From Alphaproteobacteria bacterium (GTDB lineage Bacteria > Pseudomonadota > Alphaproteobacteria > Micropepsales > Micropepsaceae), in contig CANJBZ010000025.1 of assembly GCA_947473475.1 (NCBI GenBank), positions 1 through 63,655 of the forward strand: a DNA stretch of 63,655 nucleotides. The letters are read 5' to 3'. A program made the position numbers and the translations under genes. Shown in pieces: positions 42,750 through 51,712 of the stretch; within the stretch, counting starts at the first letter, position 1; each line of letters begins with the position of its first letter. The notes under the pieces are model-generated. The model did no database searches. It saw nothing but the letters and a program-made list of their open reading frames with translations, and was not told where the DNA came from.

Positions 42750-43196
42750 ATGGAACACCACGCAACGGTAAGCTGGCAGCGGACAAGCGATACCTTCACC
42801 TATGAAACGTACAACCGCGCGCATGAATGGAGCTTCCATTCCGTCACGGTGCCAACCTCTTCCGCACCCGCCTATCGCGGAGAACCCGAACGCGTGAACC
42901 CGGAGGAAGCGTTTATCGCGTCCCTCTCCTCCTGCCACATGCTGACGTTTCTGGCGATTTGCACCAAACGAAAGTTCTCGATCGACTCCTATCGCGACGA
43001 AGCGGTCGGCTATCTCGAAAAGAACGCGGAAGGCCGGCTTGCCATGACGCGGGTCGTATTGCGGCCGCAGATCGCATGGTCGCCCGGGGTCACCGTTTCG
43101 GATGCCGACCTCGACAAGCTGCATCATCAGGCGCACGAGGGGTGCTTCATCGCCAATTCGGTGAAAACCATCGTCACCGTGGAGCCACCCGCTTGA
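42750..43196 (+). CDS. OsmC-family peroxidase-like protein
   Basis: A 148-residue protein with the two conserved cysteines of OsmC/Ohr, FIASLSSCHMLTFLAICTKR and HHQAHEGCFIANSVKT, and the N-terminal beta part. OsmC proteins reduce organic hydroperoxides with thiols. ATG 42750 has TGAGGG upstream; a TTG at 42744 is less likely. It lies between metZ and apaG, with spacings of 10 and 2 bp, so all three may form one transcript. Confidence 0.9.
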   Translation: MEHHATVSWQRTSDTFTYETYNRAHEWSFHSVTVPTSSAPAYRGEPERVNPEEAFIASLSSCHMLTFLAICTKRKFSIDSYRDEAVGYLEKNAEGRLAMTRVVLRPQIAWSPGVTVSDADLDKLHHQAHEGCFIANSVKTIVTVEPPA

Positions 43197-43198
43197 AC

Positions 43199-43597
43199 AT
43201 GCCTCGCTATGAAGAAATCACCCGCAACATCAAAATTGTCGTCGAACCGGCTTTTCTGGAAGAACAGTCGGAACCGGAGGAGAACCGCTTCCTCTGGGCC
43301 TATCGGGTGACTATTGAAAACAAGAGCGATCTGACGGTTCAGCTTCTATCGCGCTACTGGCGTATCACCGACGACCGCGGACGCACACGCGAAGTACGCG
43401 GCGAGGGCGTGATTGGGGAGCAGCCGGTCATCGCGCCCGGCAGCGCCTTTGAATATACAAGCGGCGCCCCGCTGGAGACGCCATCGGGATTCATGACGGG
43501 CACCTATCATATGCGCGCCGCGTCGGGAGAAAGCTTCGAAGTGGGCATTCCCATGTTCGCGCTGGACAGCCCCTACGTGTCCCGCCGCATGCACTGA
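43199..43597 (+). CDS. apaG: ApaG (DUF525) protein
   Basis: A 132-residue protein: [80 protein letters not shown], the full ApaG domain. It is a fibronectin-like fold protein of unknown biochemical function, in some species tied to magnesium and diadenosine tetraphosphate phenotypes. The ATG at 43199 is two bases after the OsmC stop. Confidence 0.93.
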   Translation: MPRYEEITRNIKIVVEPAFLEEQSEPEENRFLWAYRVTIENKSDLTVQLLSRYWRITDDRGRTREVRGEGVIGEQPVIAPGSAFEYTSGAPLETPSGFMTGTYHMRAASGESFEVGIPMFALDSPYVSRRMH

Positions 43598-43716
43598 GCG
43601 GGACAAAACTACAAGCTTCTGTTGTGAGACATGCCCCATGTGGCGCGCCCGCGAGGAGTGGTCCTGGCTCCCTCGCCCGTTTTCGTTACAATGCGGGCCG
43701 GTTATTGGAGCCCCTT

Positions 43717-44352
43717 ATGGACACTGGCCGTCTTTCTTTGATCACCCAACCAACACACATGGAGCCAAAGCCAACCCGCGAAGAAGCGGAAGCGGCGCTG
43801 CGCACACTGCTTCGCTGGGCCGGTGACGATCCCGACCGCGAAGGATTGCGCGACACCCCCGCGCGCGTTGTCCGCGCCTATGAAGATTGGTTCTCCGGCT
43901 ACGCCGACGATCCGGTCTCGTTCCTGCAGCGCACGTTTGAGGAAGTGGACGGCTACGACGAAATGGTCGTGCTGCGCGACATTCGCTTTGAATCGCACTG
44001 CGAACACCATCTGGCGCCGATCATCGGTCGCGCCCATGTCGGCTATCTGCCGGACCGTAAAGTCGTGGGCATTTCCAAGCTCGCGCGCGTGGTCGATGCC
44101 TATGCACGCCGCCTGCAAGTTCAGGAGAAAATGAGCGCGCAGATCGCCCATTGCATCCAGCATATTCTGGAACCCAAAGGCGTCGCCGTGGTGATCGAAG
44201 CTTCGCATGAATGCATGACGACGCGTGGCGTGCACAAACCCGGCGTCAGCATGGTGACGTCCATGATGCTGGGCGCCTTCCGGGAAGATTCCCGCACGCG
44301 GCGCGAGTTCCTTGCCATGATCCGTCACCCCAACGCCAGTAACGGAGTGTAA
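43717..44352 (+). CDS. folE: GTP cyclohydrolase I
   Basis: A 211-residue enzyme: [35 protein letters not shown], zinc ligands in [20 protein letters not shown] and [16 protein letters not shown], and [20 protein letters not shown]. It converts GTP to dihydroneopterin triphosphate, the first step in folate synthesis. ATG 43717 starts the protein; the longer frame upstream is not conserved. argE begins 7 bp downstream. Confidence 0.95.
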   Translation: MDTGRLSLITQPTHMEPKPTREEAEAALRTLLRWAGDDPDREGLRDTPARVVRAYEDWFSGYADDPVSFLQRTFEEVDGYDEMVVLRDIRFESHCEHHLAPIIGRAHVGYLPDRKVVGISKLARVVDAYARRLQVQEKMSAQIAHCIQHILEPKGVAVVIEASHECMTTRGVHKPGVSMVTSMMLGAFREDSRTRREFLAMIRHPNASNGV

Positions 44353-44359
44353 CTTCCGC

Positions 44360-45511
44360 ATGCACGCGGCCCACTCCGGACAGGACATGCTGGGACGGCT
44401 GGTCGCCTTCGATACCACCAGCCGCAATTCCAATCTGGACCTGATCGCGTTTGCGCAAGAGCTGCTGCAAAAGGCAGGCGCCACGACGCGGCTCACCTAC
44501 GATTCCGCCAAGCGCAAAGCCAATGTGTTCGCGACATTGGGGCCAGCCGTCGATGACGGCTATGTGCTTTCCGGCCACACGGACGTTGTGCCGGTAGATG
44601 GTCAGGATTGGTCGAGCGATCCGTTTAGGGCCGATGTACGGGACGGGCTGCTGTATGCGCGCGGCGCCGCCGACATGAAAGGCTTTATCGCGGTTGCTTT
44701 GGCGCTTGCTCCCGAGTTCGCGAATCTATCGCTGAAACGCCCGCTGCATTTCGCTTTGTCGTTCGACGAAGAAGTAGGCTGCGTCGGCGTGCGGAGTCTG
44801 CTGGCGGATCTGCAGGCGGCCAATATCCGCCCAGCCCTCGCCATCATCGGCGAGCCGACCGAAATGCGCATCGTTGGCGCGCACAAAGCCGGCGCGGTGA
44901 TCGAAACCGTTGCAACGGGCCGCCCGGCCCATTCCAGCGCCCCCGCACATGGCGCCAGCGCGGTCATGATGGCGGGCGAATTCATCGGCGCGTTGGCGGC
45001 GCTTGGAAACGAGCTGATGGGCGATTCCGACAACCATTTCGATCCGCCTTACACCACGGTTCAGGCGAATGTCTTTTCCGGCGGCACGGCCGTGAATGTG
45101 CTCGCACCCGAAGCCAAAGTGACCTGGGAATACCGCGCCCTGCCTGACCGCAATCCGGACAGTGTTATGGCCCGCGCTGCAGCAGCCGCTGAAACGATCG
45201 CCGCGCGCTACCGTGCGGGCGCACCCCATGCGGGATTCGCAACCGCCATCAAAGCCGCCTATCCGGGGCTGAAACGCGATTTCGATTCACCGGCGGTGCG
45301 CATGGCCTGCGCGCTGTCCGGCAGCAACGATGTGCACGCTGTTTCTTATGGCACGGAAGCAGGATTGTTCCAGGAAGCGGGCATACCATCCGTCATCTGC
45401 GGCCCCGGCTCGATCGAGCAGGGCCACAAAGCCGACGAATTCGTCGCGCTGGATCAGCTCGACGCCTGCGCCGCGTTCCTGCGCAAAGTCGCGCGCAAGG
45501 CGGCGGAGTAG
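44360..45511 (+). CDS. argE: Acetylornithine deacetylase
   Basis: A 383-residue M20-family zinc amidohydrolase: LVAFDTTSRNSNLDLIAFAQ, GYVLSGHTDVVPVDGQDWSS, ARGAADMKGFIAVALALA, catalytic ALSFDEEVGCVGVRSL, GEPTEMRIVGAHKAG, and the C-terminal CGPGSIEQGHKADEFV. These are ArgE-type zinc ligands and substrate loops. It hydrolyses N2-acetylornithine to ornithine; argF and argD lie 1.5-4 kb downstream on the opposite strand. Confidence 0.92.
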   Translation: MHAAHSGQDMLGRLVAFDTTSRNSNLDLIAFAQELLQKAGATTRLTYDSAKRKANVFATLGPAVDDGYVLSGHTDVVPVDGQDWSSDPFRADVRDGLLYARGAADMKGFIAVALALAPEFANLSLKRPLHFALSFDEEVGCVGVRSLLADLQAANIRPALAIIGEPTEMRIVGAHKAGAVIETVATGRPAHSSAPAHGASAVMMAGEFIGALAALGNELMGDSDNHFDPPYTTVQANVFSGGTAVNVLAPEAKVTWEYRALPDRNPDSVMARAAAAAETIAARYRAGAPHAGFATAIKAAYPGLKRDFDSPAVRMACALSGSNDVHAVSYGTEAGLFQEAGIPSVICGPGSIEQGHKADEFVALDQLDACAAFLRKVARKAAE

Positions 45512-45523
45512 CAACGCCACGCG

Positions 45524-45552
45524 TTGACCCTGATAGGAATAATTCCTAAGTT
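45524..45552 (+). promoter_or_regulatory. ParDE promoter with a palindromic operator between -35 and -10
   Basis: TTGACC (45524-45529) and TAAGTT (45547-45552) are spaced 17 bp apart. Between and partly overlapping them is TAGGAAT-A-ATTCCTA (45534-45548), a perfect 15-bp inverted repeat. This is where a ribbon-helix-helix ParD dimer would be expected to autorepress. Confidence 0.65.
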
Positions 45553-45558
45553 TCGTGG

Positions 45559-45834
45559 ATGGGCAAGATTGAAAAAATCAGCGTTGCACTACCGGACGAT
45601 CTGGTAGCCGACGTTAACGCGGCCGTCGAACAGGGCGATTACGCGACGGCCAGCGAGGTTGTCCAAGAAGCCCTTCGCGATTGGAAACACAAGCGTAACG
45701 TCGAAGCGTTGGATATCGATGGGCTGCGCTGCTTGGTGCAGGAAGGTATTGATAGCGGAGCATCGCTGGATGCAAAATCAGTATTTGCCCGGCTACGTTC
45801 TAAATACGCGCTAAAGAAGCCTATCCAAGAATGA
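45559..45834 (+). CDS. parD: ParD-like antitoxin (ribbon-helix-helix)
   Basis: A 91-residue protein with an N-terminal RHH motif (KISVALPDDLVADVNAAVEQ, GDYATASEVVQEALRDW) and an acidic/basic C-terminal segment that should bind the toxin (DIDGLRCLVQEGIDSGASLD). It starts 6 bp after the -10 box region and overlaps the parE start by 4 bp. It binds and autorepresses its promoter with ParE. Confidence 0.9.
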   Translation: MGKIEKISVALPDDLVADVNAAVEQGDYATASEVVQEALRDWKHKRNVEALDIDGLRCLVQEGIDSGASLDAKSVFARLRSKYALKKPIQE

Positions 45835-46124
45835 TGGCTTTAAGGATCAGCCCGCGCGCTGCGGCCGATCTCGAAGAAATTGGAGACTACATCTCCCGCG
45901 ATAATCCGGCGCGAGCGGTGTCGTTCCTTGAAGAGTTATACGCAGCGGCGGAACGCGCTTGCGATAATCCAGAAGCCTATCCTCTGCGGTCGGATATTGC
46001 GCCTGGAATCCGCATGGCGGTACACCGGCACTATCTTATCTTCTTCCAAGTGCTCTCGTCCGAGGTCCGTGTAGAACGCGTTCTGCATGGCGCGCGGCAT
46101 CTGCCGCAAGCCTGGGACAGCTAA
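45831..46124 (+). CDS. parE: ParE/RelE-superfamily toxin
   Basis: A 97-residue protein: LRISPRAAADLEEIGDYISR, FLEELYAAAERACDNPEAYP, and HRHYLIFFQVLSSEVRVERV with LHGARHLP, the ParE pattern. ParE toxins inhibit DNA gyrase. The ATG overlaps the ParD stop by 4 bp. Its stop overlaps the hslO stop on the opposite strand. Confidence 0.9.
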   Translation: MMALRISPRAAADLEEIGDYISRDNPARAVSFLEELYAAAERACDNPEAYPLRSDIAPGIRMAVHRHYLIFFQVLSSEVRVERVLHGARHLPQAWDS

Positions 46125-47032
46125 TCCGCCAGCGTTTCCAGCGGGAATTCATACACGCTGCCGCAGAACTCGCAGCGCGTACGGATGACGCCATCGGGAT
46201 CGGGCAAATCCTTCAGCGCATCCTTGGAATAGGATTGCAGCACCGTGCGCACACGCTCGGCCTCGCAGGTGCATTGGAAACGCAAAGGTTGGCTCGGCTG
46301 CACGCGCACGTCATCTTCGTGGAAGAGACGCCACAAAATGGATTCCGCGGGGACATCGGTGTCCAGCAGTTCGACATCTTCCAGCGTTTGCATAAACAGA
46401 TTCACGCGCTGCCAGTCGTCAGAGGTCCGTATGTCGCCGATTTTTGCGCCCGGCACCGCCTGCACCATCATGGCGCCCGCGCGCCAGCCCTTGCCCTCAC
46501 CCGAACGATAGATTGGCCCCGCCGCGATCTTCAGGATCGTCGCGAGCTGCTCGCTTTGCGCGAAATAGGTTTCCGCCGATGCAGCCAGACCATCCGGCGA
46601 AAGCGGGACCAGGCCTTGATAGGGTTGCGCCCCGCCTTTCTGCTCAATCGTGATCGCCAGCGCGCCCGTGCCCACCAGGCTCGCGAACGCGGCGTTGCTT
46701 CCAGTGGCGGCGAATTTTTCCTCATCGACACGCGCATAACCACGCAAGCCACCGCCCGCGTAATAATCCGTCACCAGCATGTTCAGCGGGCCATCGCCCC
46801 TGGTTTGCACACTCAAACGCCCTTCAAAGCGCAGCGCGGATCCCAACAGCGCGGACAGGGCCAACGCCTCGGCCAGCACCCTTTGTCCGGGTTCCGGCAA
46901 AGGATGGGCCGCCAGCGCACGCGTCGAAACCGCATCCAAACGCAGGATGCGGCCGCGCAAACCCACATCGGGCAGGTCGAACGGCAGCACGAAATCGGCT
47001 GCGGGAGCAGGCGTGTATGGGGTATCGGTCAT
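46121..47032 (-). CDS. hslO: Redox-regulated chaperone Hsp33
   Basis: A 303-residue protein: DFVLPFDLPDVGLRGRILRL, PGQRVLAEALALSALLGSAL, FEGRLSVQTRGDGPLNMLVT and a C-terminal redox switch with C-T-C and C-E-F-C zinc ligands (RFQCTCEAERV, IRTRCEFCGSVYEF). All four cysteines are present, so oxidation-triggered activation should work. ATG 47032 is chosen over 47068. It begins about 50 bp after the argF stop in the same direction, so it may be cotranscribed with the arginine genes. Confidence 0.94.
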   Translation of the reverse strand: MTDTPYTPAPAADFVLPFDLPDVGLRGRILRLDAVSTRALAAHPLPEPGQRVLAEALALSALLGSALRFEGRLSVQTRGDGPLNMLVTDYYAGGGLRGYARVDEEKFAATGSNAAFASLVGTGALAITIEQKGGAQPYQGLVPLSPDGLAASAETYFAQSEQLATILKIAAGPIYRSGEGKGWRAGAMMVQAVPGAKIGDIRTSDDWQRVNLFMQTLEDVELLDTDVPAESILWRLFHEDDVRVQPSQPLRFQCTCEAERVRTVLQSYSKDALKDLPDPDGVIRTRCEFCGSVYEFPLETLAD

Positions 47033-47081
47033 TTTGCACAATGTGGGGCGGCATGCCCGCGCCCGCAAGGCCTGCGCGAAC

Positions 47082-48044
47082 CTAAGCCAGGCACCACAAA
47101 AGGATCGCTTTCTGCACGTGCATGCGGTTTTCCGCTTCGTCGAATACCACGGACTGCGGCCCGTCGATCACTTCGTCGGTGACCTCTTCGCCACGATGCG
47201 CGGGCAGACAGTGCATGAAGATGGCGTCCGCTTTGGCGCGCGCCATCAGTTCCTTATTCACCTGATAGGGCGCCAGCAGGCTGTGCCGTTTCTTGCCTTC
47301 CTTGTCGCCCATCGACACCCACGTATCCGTCACCACGCAGTCGGCGCCCGTAACGGCTTGCGCCGGATCGCCAGTGAAGACGATTTTCGCACCCGAATTT
47401 TCGGCCCATTTGCGCAAGGCCGGTTTGGGCCCCAATTCATCGGGCGTCGCCACGCGCAACGTAAAGTCGAAGCGGGCGGCGGCGTGAATCCACGAGGCGC
47501 ACACATTGTTGCAGTCGCCGGTCCAGGTGACCGTGCGGCCACGGATAGGCCCCTTCTTTTCTTCGAAGGTCATCACATCGGCCATCACCTGACACGGGTG
47601 GGATAACTTCGTCAGGCCGTTGATGACGGGAACGTCCGCATATTCCGCCAATTCCCGAACCACGTCATGCGACAGCGTGCGGATCATGATCGCATCGACA
47701 TAGCGCGACAGCACCCGCGAGGTGTCGGCAATCGACTCCCCGCGTCCAAGCTGCATTTCCGCGCCGGTCAGCATGATGGTGCTACCACCTAATTCCTGCA
47801 TACCGACGTCGAAGGAAATGCGCGTGCGCGTGGAAGGCTTTTCGAAGATCAGCGCGAGCATGCGTCCGGTAAGCGGCGCATCGGCGTCGGCAAGCCCACG
47901 CGGCATGCCGGCGCGTGCGTCCTTGCGCCGCCGCGCTGAAGCGATCAGGCCTTTGAGCGTTGCCGAATCAAAATCGGCGAGATCGAGAAAATGACGCGGG
48001 CCGATCTGCGGCTTGCGTTCCTTAAGAGCACGGGGCGCGGTCAT
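47082..48044 (-). CDS. argF: Ornithine carbamoyltransferase
   Basis: A 320-residue enzyme: [20 protein letters not shown], carbamoyl-phosphate motif [72 protein letters not shown] and [20 protein letters not shown]. All catalytic motifs are intact. It makes citrulline from ornithine and carbamoyl phosphate. It starts 4 bp inside the end of argD, a standard alphaproteobacterial pair. Confidence 0.96.
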   Translation of the reverse strand: MTAPRALKERKPQIGPRHFLDLADFDSATLKGLIASARRRKDARAGMPRGLADADAPLTGRMLALIFEKPSTRTRISFDVGMQELGGSTIMLTGAEMQLGRGESIADTSRVLSRYVDAIMIRTLSHDVVRELAEYADVPVINGLTKLSHPCQVMADVMTFEEKKGPIRGRTVTWTGDCNNVCASWIHAAARFDFTLRVATPDELGPKPALRKWAENSGAKIVFTGDPAQAVTGADCVVTDTWVSMGDKEGKKRHSLLAPYQVNKELMARAKADAIFMHCLPAHRGEEVTDEVIDGPQSVVFDEAENRMHVQKAILLWCLA

Positions 48045-49228
48045 ACCGCCTTCCTTTCCGTCTCGAAGGCGGCACAGGCCGAGCTCAATGCTGTCAAGGC
48101 CTCCTTGACATGCTGCTCTTCAATGTTGAGGGGCGGCAAAAGCCGCACCACGTTTTCGGTTGCGCCAACGCTCAGCAGCCGGCTTTCCCGCAGGTGCGCC
48201 ATAAACGCCGCCGCCGGAACGTGGAGCCGCAATCCCAGCAGCAGTCCCCGTCCCCGGACTTCCGCGATGACGCTGGGATGTTCTGCTGCGAGCGCAGCCA
48301 GGTTTTGCTGCATGTAGCCGGAGATCGCGCGGACATGTTCCATGAACTCCGGCTTCAGGATTTCGTCCATGACGGCGTTACCGGCAGCCATCGCCAGCGG
48401 ATTGCCGCCATAGGTCGACCCATGCGAGCCGGGCGTCATTCCTTTGGCAGCGCGTTCCGTTGCCAAACAGGCGCCGAGAGGAAAGCCGCCGCCGATCCCT
48501 TTGCCCACCGCCATGATGTCAGGCGTGATACCCGTCTCTTCATAAGCAAACAGGCGTCCCGTGCGGCCGATTCCGGTCTGCACCTCATCGAGCACCAGCA
48601 GCAATCCGCGCGCGTCGCAAAATTCCCGCAAGCGCCTGAGGAAATTGGCCGGCGGAACGCGGACGCCGACTTCACCCTGAATCGGCTCGACCAGAATGCC
48701 GGCCGTTGCGGGACCCGTCGCCTGCACCGCGGCATCGAAATCGCCCCAAGGCACTTGATCGAAGCCGTCGGCTTTCGGTCCGAAGCCTTCCAAATATTTG
48801 GCGCTGCCGCCGGCGGCGATGGTCGCCAGTGTCCGGCCGTGAAAAGCGCCTTCAAAGGTGACCAAGCGGAAGCGTTCGGGGGCGCCGGACGCATAATGGT
48901 AGCGCCGCGCCATTTTGATCGCGCACTCAACGGCTTCAGCGCCGGAATTCGCGAAGAATACGGTGTCGGCGAAGCTGGCCTCGATCAGCCGGCGCGCCAG
49001 TTTTTCCTGACCCGGCACGCGGTAGAGATTGGAGGTGTGCCAGAGCTTTCCAGCCTGCTCACGCAGCGCCTCGACAAGATGCGGGTGCGCATGTCCCAGC
49101 GCGGAGACCGCGATGCCGGAGCCGAAGTCGAGATAACGCACGCCCTTTTCGTCGAAAAGGTAAGGCCCCTCGCCACGTTCAAATGCGATATCCGCCCTGT
49201 TGTAGGTCGGAAGTACCGGCGAAATCAA
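48041..49228 (-). CDS. argD: Acetylornithine aminotransferase
   Basis: A 395-residue class III aminotransferase: [120 protein letters not shown], with the PLP lysine in [16 protein letters not shown], and [18 protein letters not shown]. It transaminates N-acetylglutamate semialdehyde in arginine synthesis. It is divergent from gcrA. Confidence 0.96.
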   Translation of the reverse strand: MISPVLPTYNRADIAFERGEGPYLFDEKGVRYLDFGSGIAVSALGHAHPHLVEALREQAGKLWHTSNLYRVPGQEKLARRLIEASFADTVFFANSGAEAVECAIKMARRYHYASGAPERFRLVTFEGAFHGRTLATIAAGGSAKYLEGFGPKADGFDQVPWGDFDAAVQATGPATAGILVEPIQGEVGVRVPPANFLRRLREFCDARGLLLVLDEVQTGIGRTGRLFAYEETGITPDIMAVGKGIGGGFPLGACLATERAAKGMTPGSHGSTYGGNPLAMAAGNAVMDEILKPEFMEHVRAISGYMQQNLAALAAEHPSVIAEVRGRGLLLGLRLHVPAAAFMAHLRESRLLSVGATENVVRLLPPLNIEEQHVKEALTALSSACAAFETERKAV

Positions 49229-49399
49229 AGAACTCTCCTGTGCTACACGGCGAAGCGAAACGCGCTTTATAAAGTTCGGGTATGAAAATCAGAAGCGAGA
49301 ACTCTCGTTTTTCTGCGATTTCAGCAAGTCTCTCAGCTCTCAGCCGCCCGCCCGCCACGCGATTGCTGTGGACAAGGCATAGTGGGTATCCCGCATTGC

Positions 49400-49427
49400 T
49401 TGTGCAAGAGGCCGTATCTGCTACGAT
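49400..49427 (+). promoter_or_regulatory. Candidate promoter of gcrA
   Basis: TTGTGC (49400-49405) and TACGAT (49422-49427) are 16 bp apart, about 30 bp before the gcrA start at 49457. Fit to the -35 box is partial. I saw no obvious CtrA or GANTC box in the immediate region. Confidence 0.4.
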
Positions 49428-49456
49428 ATTTTGTGGTCGTAAGCAGAGAGCAACCG

Positions 49457-49900
49457 ATGGGCTGGACGGACGAACGAGTCGAGCAACTAAAGTCGCTTTG
49501 GAATGATGGGCTCTCGGCGAGCCAGATTGCACGGGTATTAGGTAGCGTCACCCGTAATGCCGTTATCGGGAAAGTTCATCGTTTGGGCTTGGCCGGGCGG
49601 GCAGGTCCGGCGCGGCCGGAGCGGCCTCGCGCGGCGGTGGCCCGCAAGCCGGCTGTCCATGCGGTAACGCCCACGGCGCCGGTGATGGAAGAAGATCCCA
49701 TCACCTTGTCGGACGGCAATTTCGCAACGGTGCTGACGATCAACGATCGTATGTGCCGCTGGCCGATCGGCGATCCGTCCGAAAACGAATTTCATTTCTG
49801 CGGCCATAAGCCCAAGCGCGGCTCGCCCTACTGCGAAGCACACGCCCGCAAGGCCTATCAGCCACAGCCGCAACGCCGCGACCGCCGCGCCGTCGGCTAG
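49457..49900 (+). CDS. gcrA: GcrA cell cycle regulator
   Basis: A 147-residue protein: N-terminal MGWTDERVEQLKSLWNDGLS and ASQIARVLGSVTRNAVIGKV, HRLGLAGRAG, then a variable linker and the conserved C-terminal Cys/Trp block (RMCRWPIGDPSENEFHFCGH, PYCEAHARKAYQP). GcrA binds sigma-70 and activates methylated promoters in alphaproteobacteria. The -G-G- of the HTH is G-S here. ATG 49457 has GAGAGC upstream. A strong terminator follows. Confidence 0.95.
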   Translation: MGWTDERVEQLKSLWNDGLSASQIARVLGSVTRNAVIGKVHRLGLAGRAGPARPERPRAAVARKPAVHAVTPTAPVMEEDPITLSDGNFATVLTINDRMCRWPIGDPSENEFHFCGHKPKRGSPYCEAHARKAYQPQPQRRDRRAVG

Positions 49901-49910
49901 AGCGCAAAGA

Positions 49911-49941
49911 AAAAAGCTGGGGTATCGCCCCAGCTTTTTTT
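49911..49941 (+). terminator. Rho-independent terminator after gcrA
   Basis: GCTGGGG and CCCCAGC form a GC-rich stem around TATCG, flanked by an A-run before and a seven-T run after, giving efficient termination and possibly bidirectional use. Confidence 0.92.
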
Positions 49942-50154
49942 CCATTCGATCCGTAAAATGCGTCGTAGATACCATCGACGATGCGGTCGTTTTGGTTGGT
50001 CACCAGACCAATAGGCGCTCTCATTAGAGCCTCCTCAGACCTGCGTTCCATGTTGAACACCCCGGACGAGCGCGTTCAGAGAAAGGCTTGGGCGCGACTT
50101 CGTTTGCCGCGCAATCTAGCGGCGAACCGGACGTCCACTTCGCCGGATTGCGCT

Positions 50155-50865
50155 CTATGGAATCGCGAATGTCTCGTCGAACGAGTAACCCGCCGAGCGC
50201 ACCGTGCGGATCGGGTCCTTTTCGCCCGTGAGATTAAGCGCCTTACGCAAGCGCCCGACATGCACATCGACCGTGCGGGCTTCCACATAGACGTCCGAAC
50301 CCCAGACGCTGTCGAGCAGTTGCTCGCGCGAAAAGACGCGGCCCGGATGCTGCATCAATTGATCGAGCAGGCGATATTCGGTCGGCCCCAGGTGAATGTC
50401 GCGGTTTGCCCGCCGCACGCGATGCGTACTGCGGTCGATGCTGATTTCGCCGGCCGAGAGCACATCCTCAACCAGACTCGGCCGCACCCGCCGCATAACC
50501 GCGCGCAGCCGCGCGAGGAATTCGGTCATCGAGAACGGCTTGACGATGTAATCGTCCGCGCCGATGTCCAAGCCGCGTATCCGGTCGGTCTCTTCGCCGC
50601 GCGCCGTCAACATGACGATAGGCACGTTGCGCATATGGCCGCGGCTGCGCAGCCGCCGGCAGACCTCGATGCCCGATAGCTGCGGCAGCATCCAATCGAG
50701 CACCACGAGGTCGGGCTTCATTTCATCCGCCACAAGAAGCGCTTCCTCACCGTCATGCGCCTCCTGCACGCGATAGCCTTCGCGTTCGAGATTGTAGCGC
50801 AGCAAGGTGGACAACGCCGCCTCATCCTCCACCACCAACACGCTGGGTTCGCCGCCGTCCTTCAT
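50155..50865 (-). CDS. phoB: Phosphate regulon response regulator
   Basis: A 236-residue OmpR/PhoB-family regulator: receiver with SVLVVEDEAALSTLLRYNLE, phospho-Asp in PDLVVLDWMLPQLSGIEVCR, GADDYIVKPFSMTEFLARLR, and a winged-helix C-terminus (LLDQLMQHPGRVFSREQLLD, VWGSDVYVEARTVDVHVGRL, IRTVRSAGYSFDETF). It activates phosphate-starvation genes. ATG 50865 is used; the longer frame lies in the phoU end. It follows phoU by 23 bp. Confidence 0.93.
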   Translation of the reverse strand: MKDGGEPSVLVVEDEAALSTLLRYNLEREGYRVQEAHDGEEALLVADEMKPDLVVLDWMLPQLSGIEVCRRLRSRGHMRNVPIVMLTARGEETDRIRGLDIGADDYIVKPFSMTEFLARLRAVMRRVRPSLVEDVLSAGEISIDRSTHRVRRANRDIHLGPTEYRLLDQLMQHPGRVFSREQLLDSVWGSDVYVEARTVDVHVGRLRKALNLTGEKDPIRTVRSAGYSFDETFAIP

Positions 50866-50888
50866 GCGATATCCTGATTGTCCCGCTG

Positions 50889-51602
50889 CTACGCGCCGGG
50901 ATCGTGAATGGGTGTTGTGGAAGTCAGATCGGCCTTGGGCCGATCGACACGAAGATACGTGCCCGTCACCATGTGGTAGACGGTTTCGGCAATATTGGTT
51001 GCGTGATCGCCCGCGCGCTCGATATTTTTGGCGATAAAGAGAAGATGCGTACACAGACTGATCGTGCGCGGGTCTTCCATCATATAGGTCAGAAGTTCGC
51101 GGAAGAGGCTGTTGTACAGCTCGTCGATTTCTTCGTCCTGCCGCCAGACCGCCTTGGCGGCGTCCGCGTTGCGGGCGGAATAAGCGTCGAGTACGGACTT
51201 CAATTGCGCCAGCGACTGCCGGCCCATGCGCGCCAGGCTTTGCGCCAGCTTGATCGGCGGCTCGCGGTTCAACACCAGAGCGCGCTTACCGATGTTCTTG
51301 GCAAGATCGCCGATGCGCTCGAGTTCGTTGGCTATCTTCAGCGCAGCGAGTGTGGTTCGCAGATCGACCGCCATCGGCTGGCGCAGAGCCAGCACTTTCA
51401 GCGCCTGCTCTTCGATGGTTTGCTGGATGCGGTCGACCCGTTCGTCCGAACCGATAGCGATTTCCGCAAGCTTGGTGTCGCGTTTGGCGATGGCTTCAAT
51501 CGCGTTGGCAAACTGGGCTTCGGCAAGCCCGCCCATCTGGGCAACGCCAGTGGCCAGCAACTCCAGCTGCTCGGTAAACGACTTCACTATATGTTCGCTC
51601 AT
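50889..51602 (-). CDS. phoU: Phosphate signalling protein PhoU
   Basis: A 237-residue helical protein: HIVKSFTEQLELLATGVAQM, two PhoU repeats with RIQQTIEEQALKVLALRQPM, ALKIANELERIGDLAKNIGK and HLLFIAKNIERAGDHATNIA, the metal-binding E/D-x-x-x-D signature in both halves. PhoU mediates repression of PhoR by Pst when phosphate is plentiful. It lies between phoR and phoB. Confidence 0.93.
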   Translation of the reverse strand: MSEHIVKSFTEQLELLATGVAQMGGLAEAQFANAIEAIAKRDTKLAEIAIGSDERVDRIQQTIEEQALKVLALRQPMAVDLRTTLAALKIANELERIGDLAKNIGKRALVLNREPPIKLAQSLARMGRQSLAQLKSVLDAYSARNADAAKAVWRQDEEIDELYNSLFRELLTYMMEDPRTISLCTHLLFIAKNIERAGDHATNIAETVYHMVTGTYLRVDRPKADLTSTTPIHDPGA

Positions 51603-51712
51603 GGAACTCCCTGGCGCTTCGCCAGCCTCTCGTGCTGTAAGACATGCGAGTCACTGCTATGTGACACATATATAACAGTTTCGTGACGAAGATTCGGAGC
51701 GGCGAACCGGGC

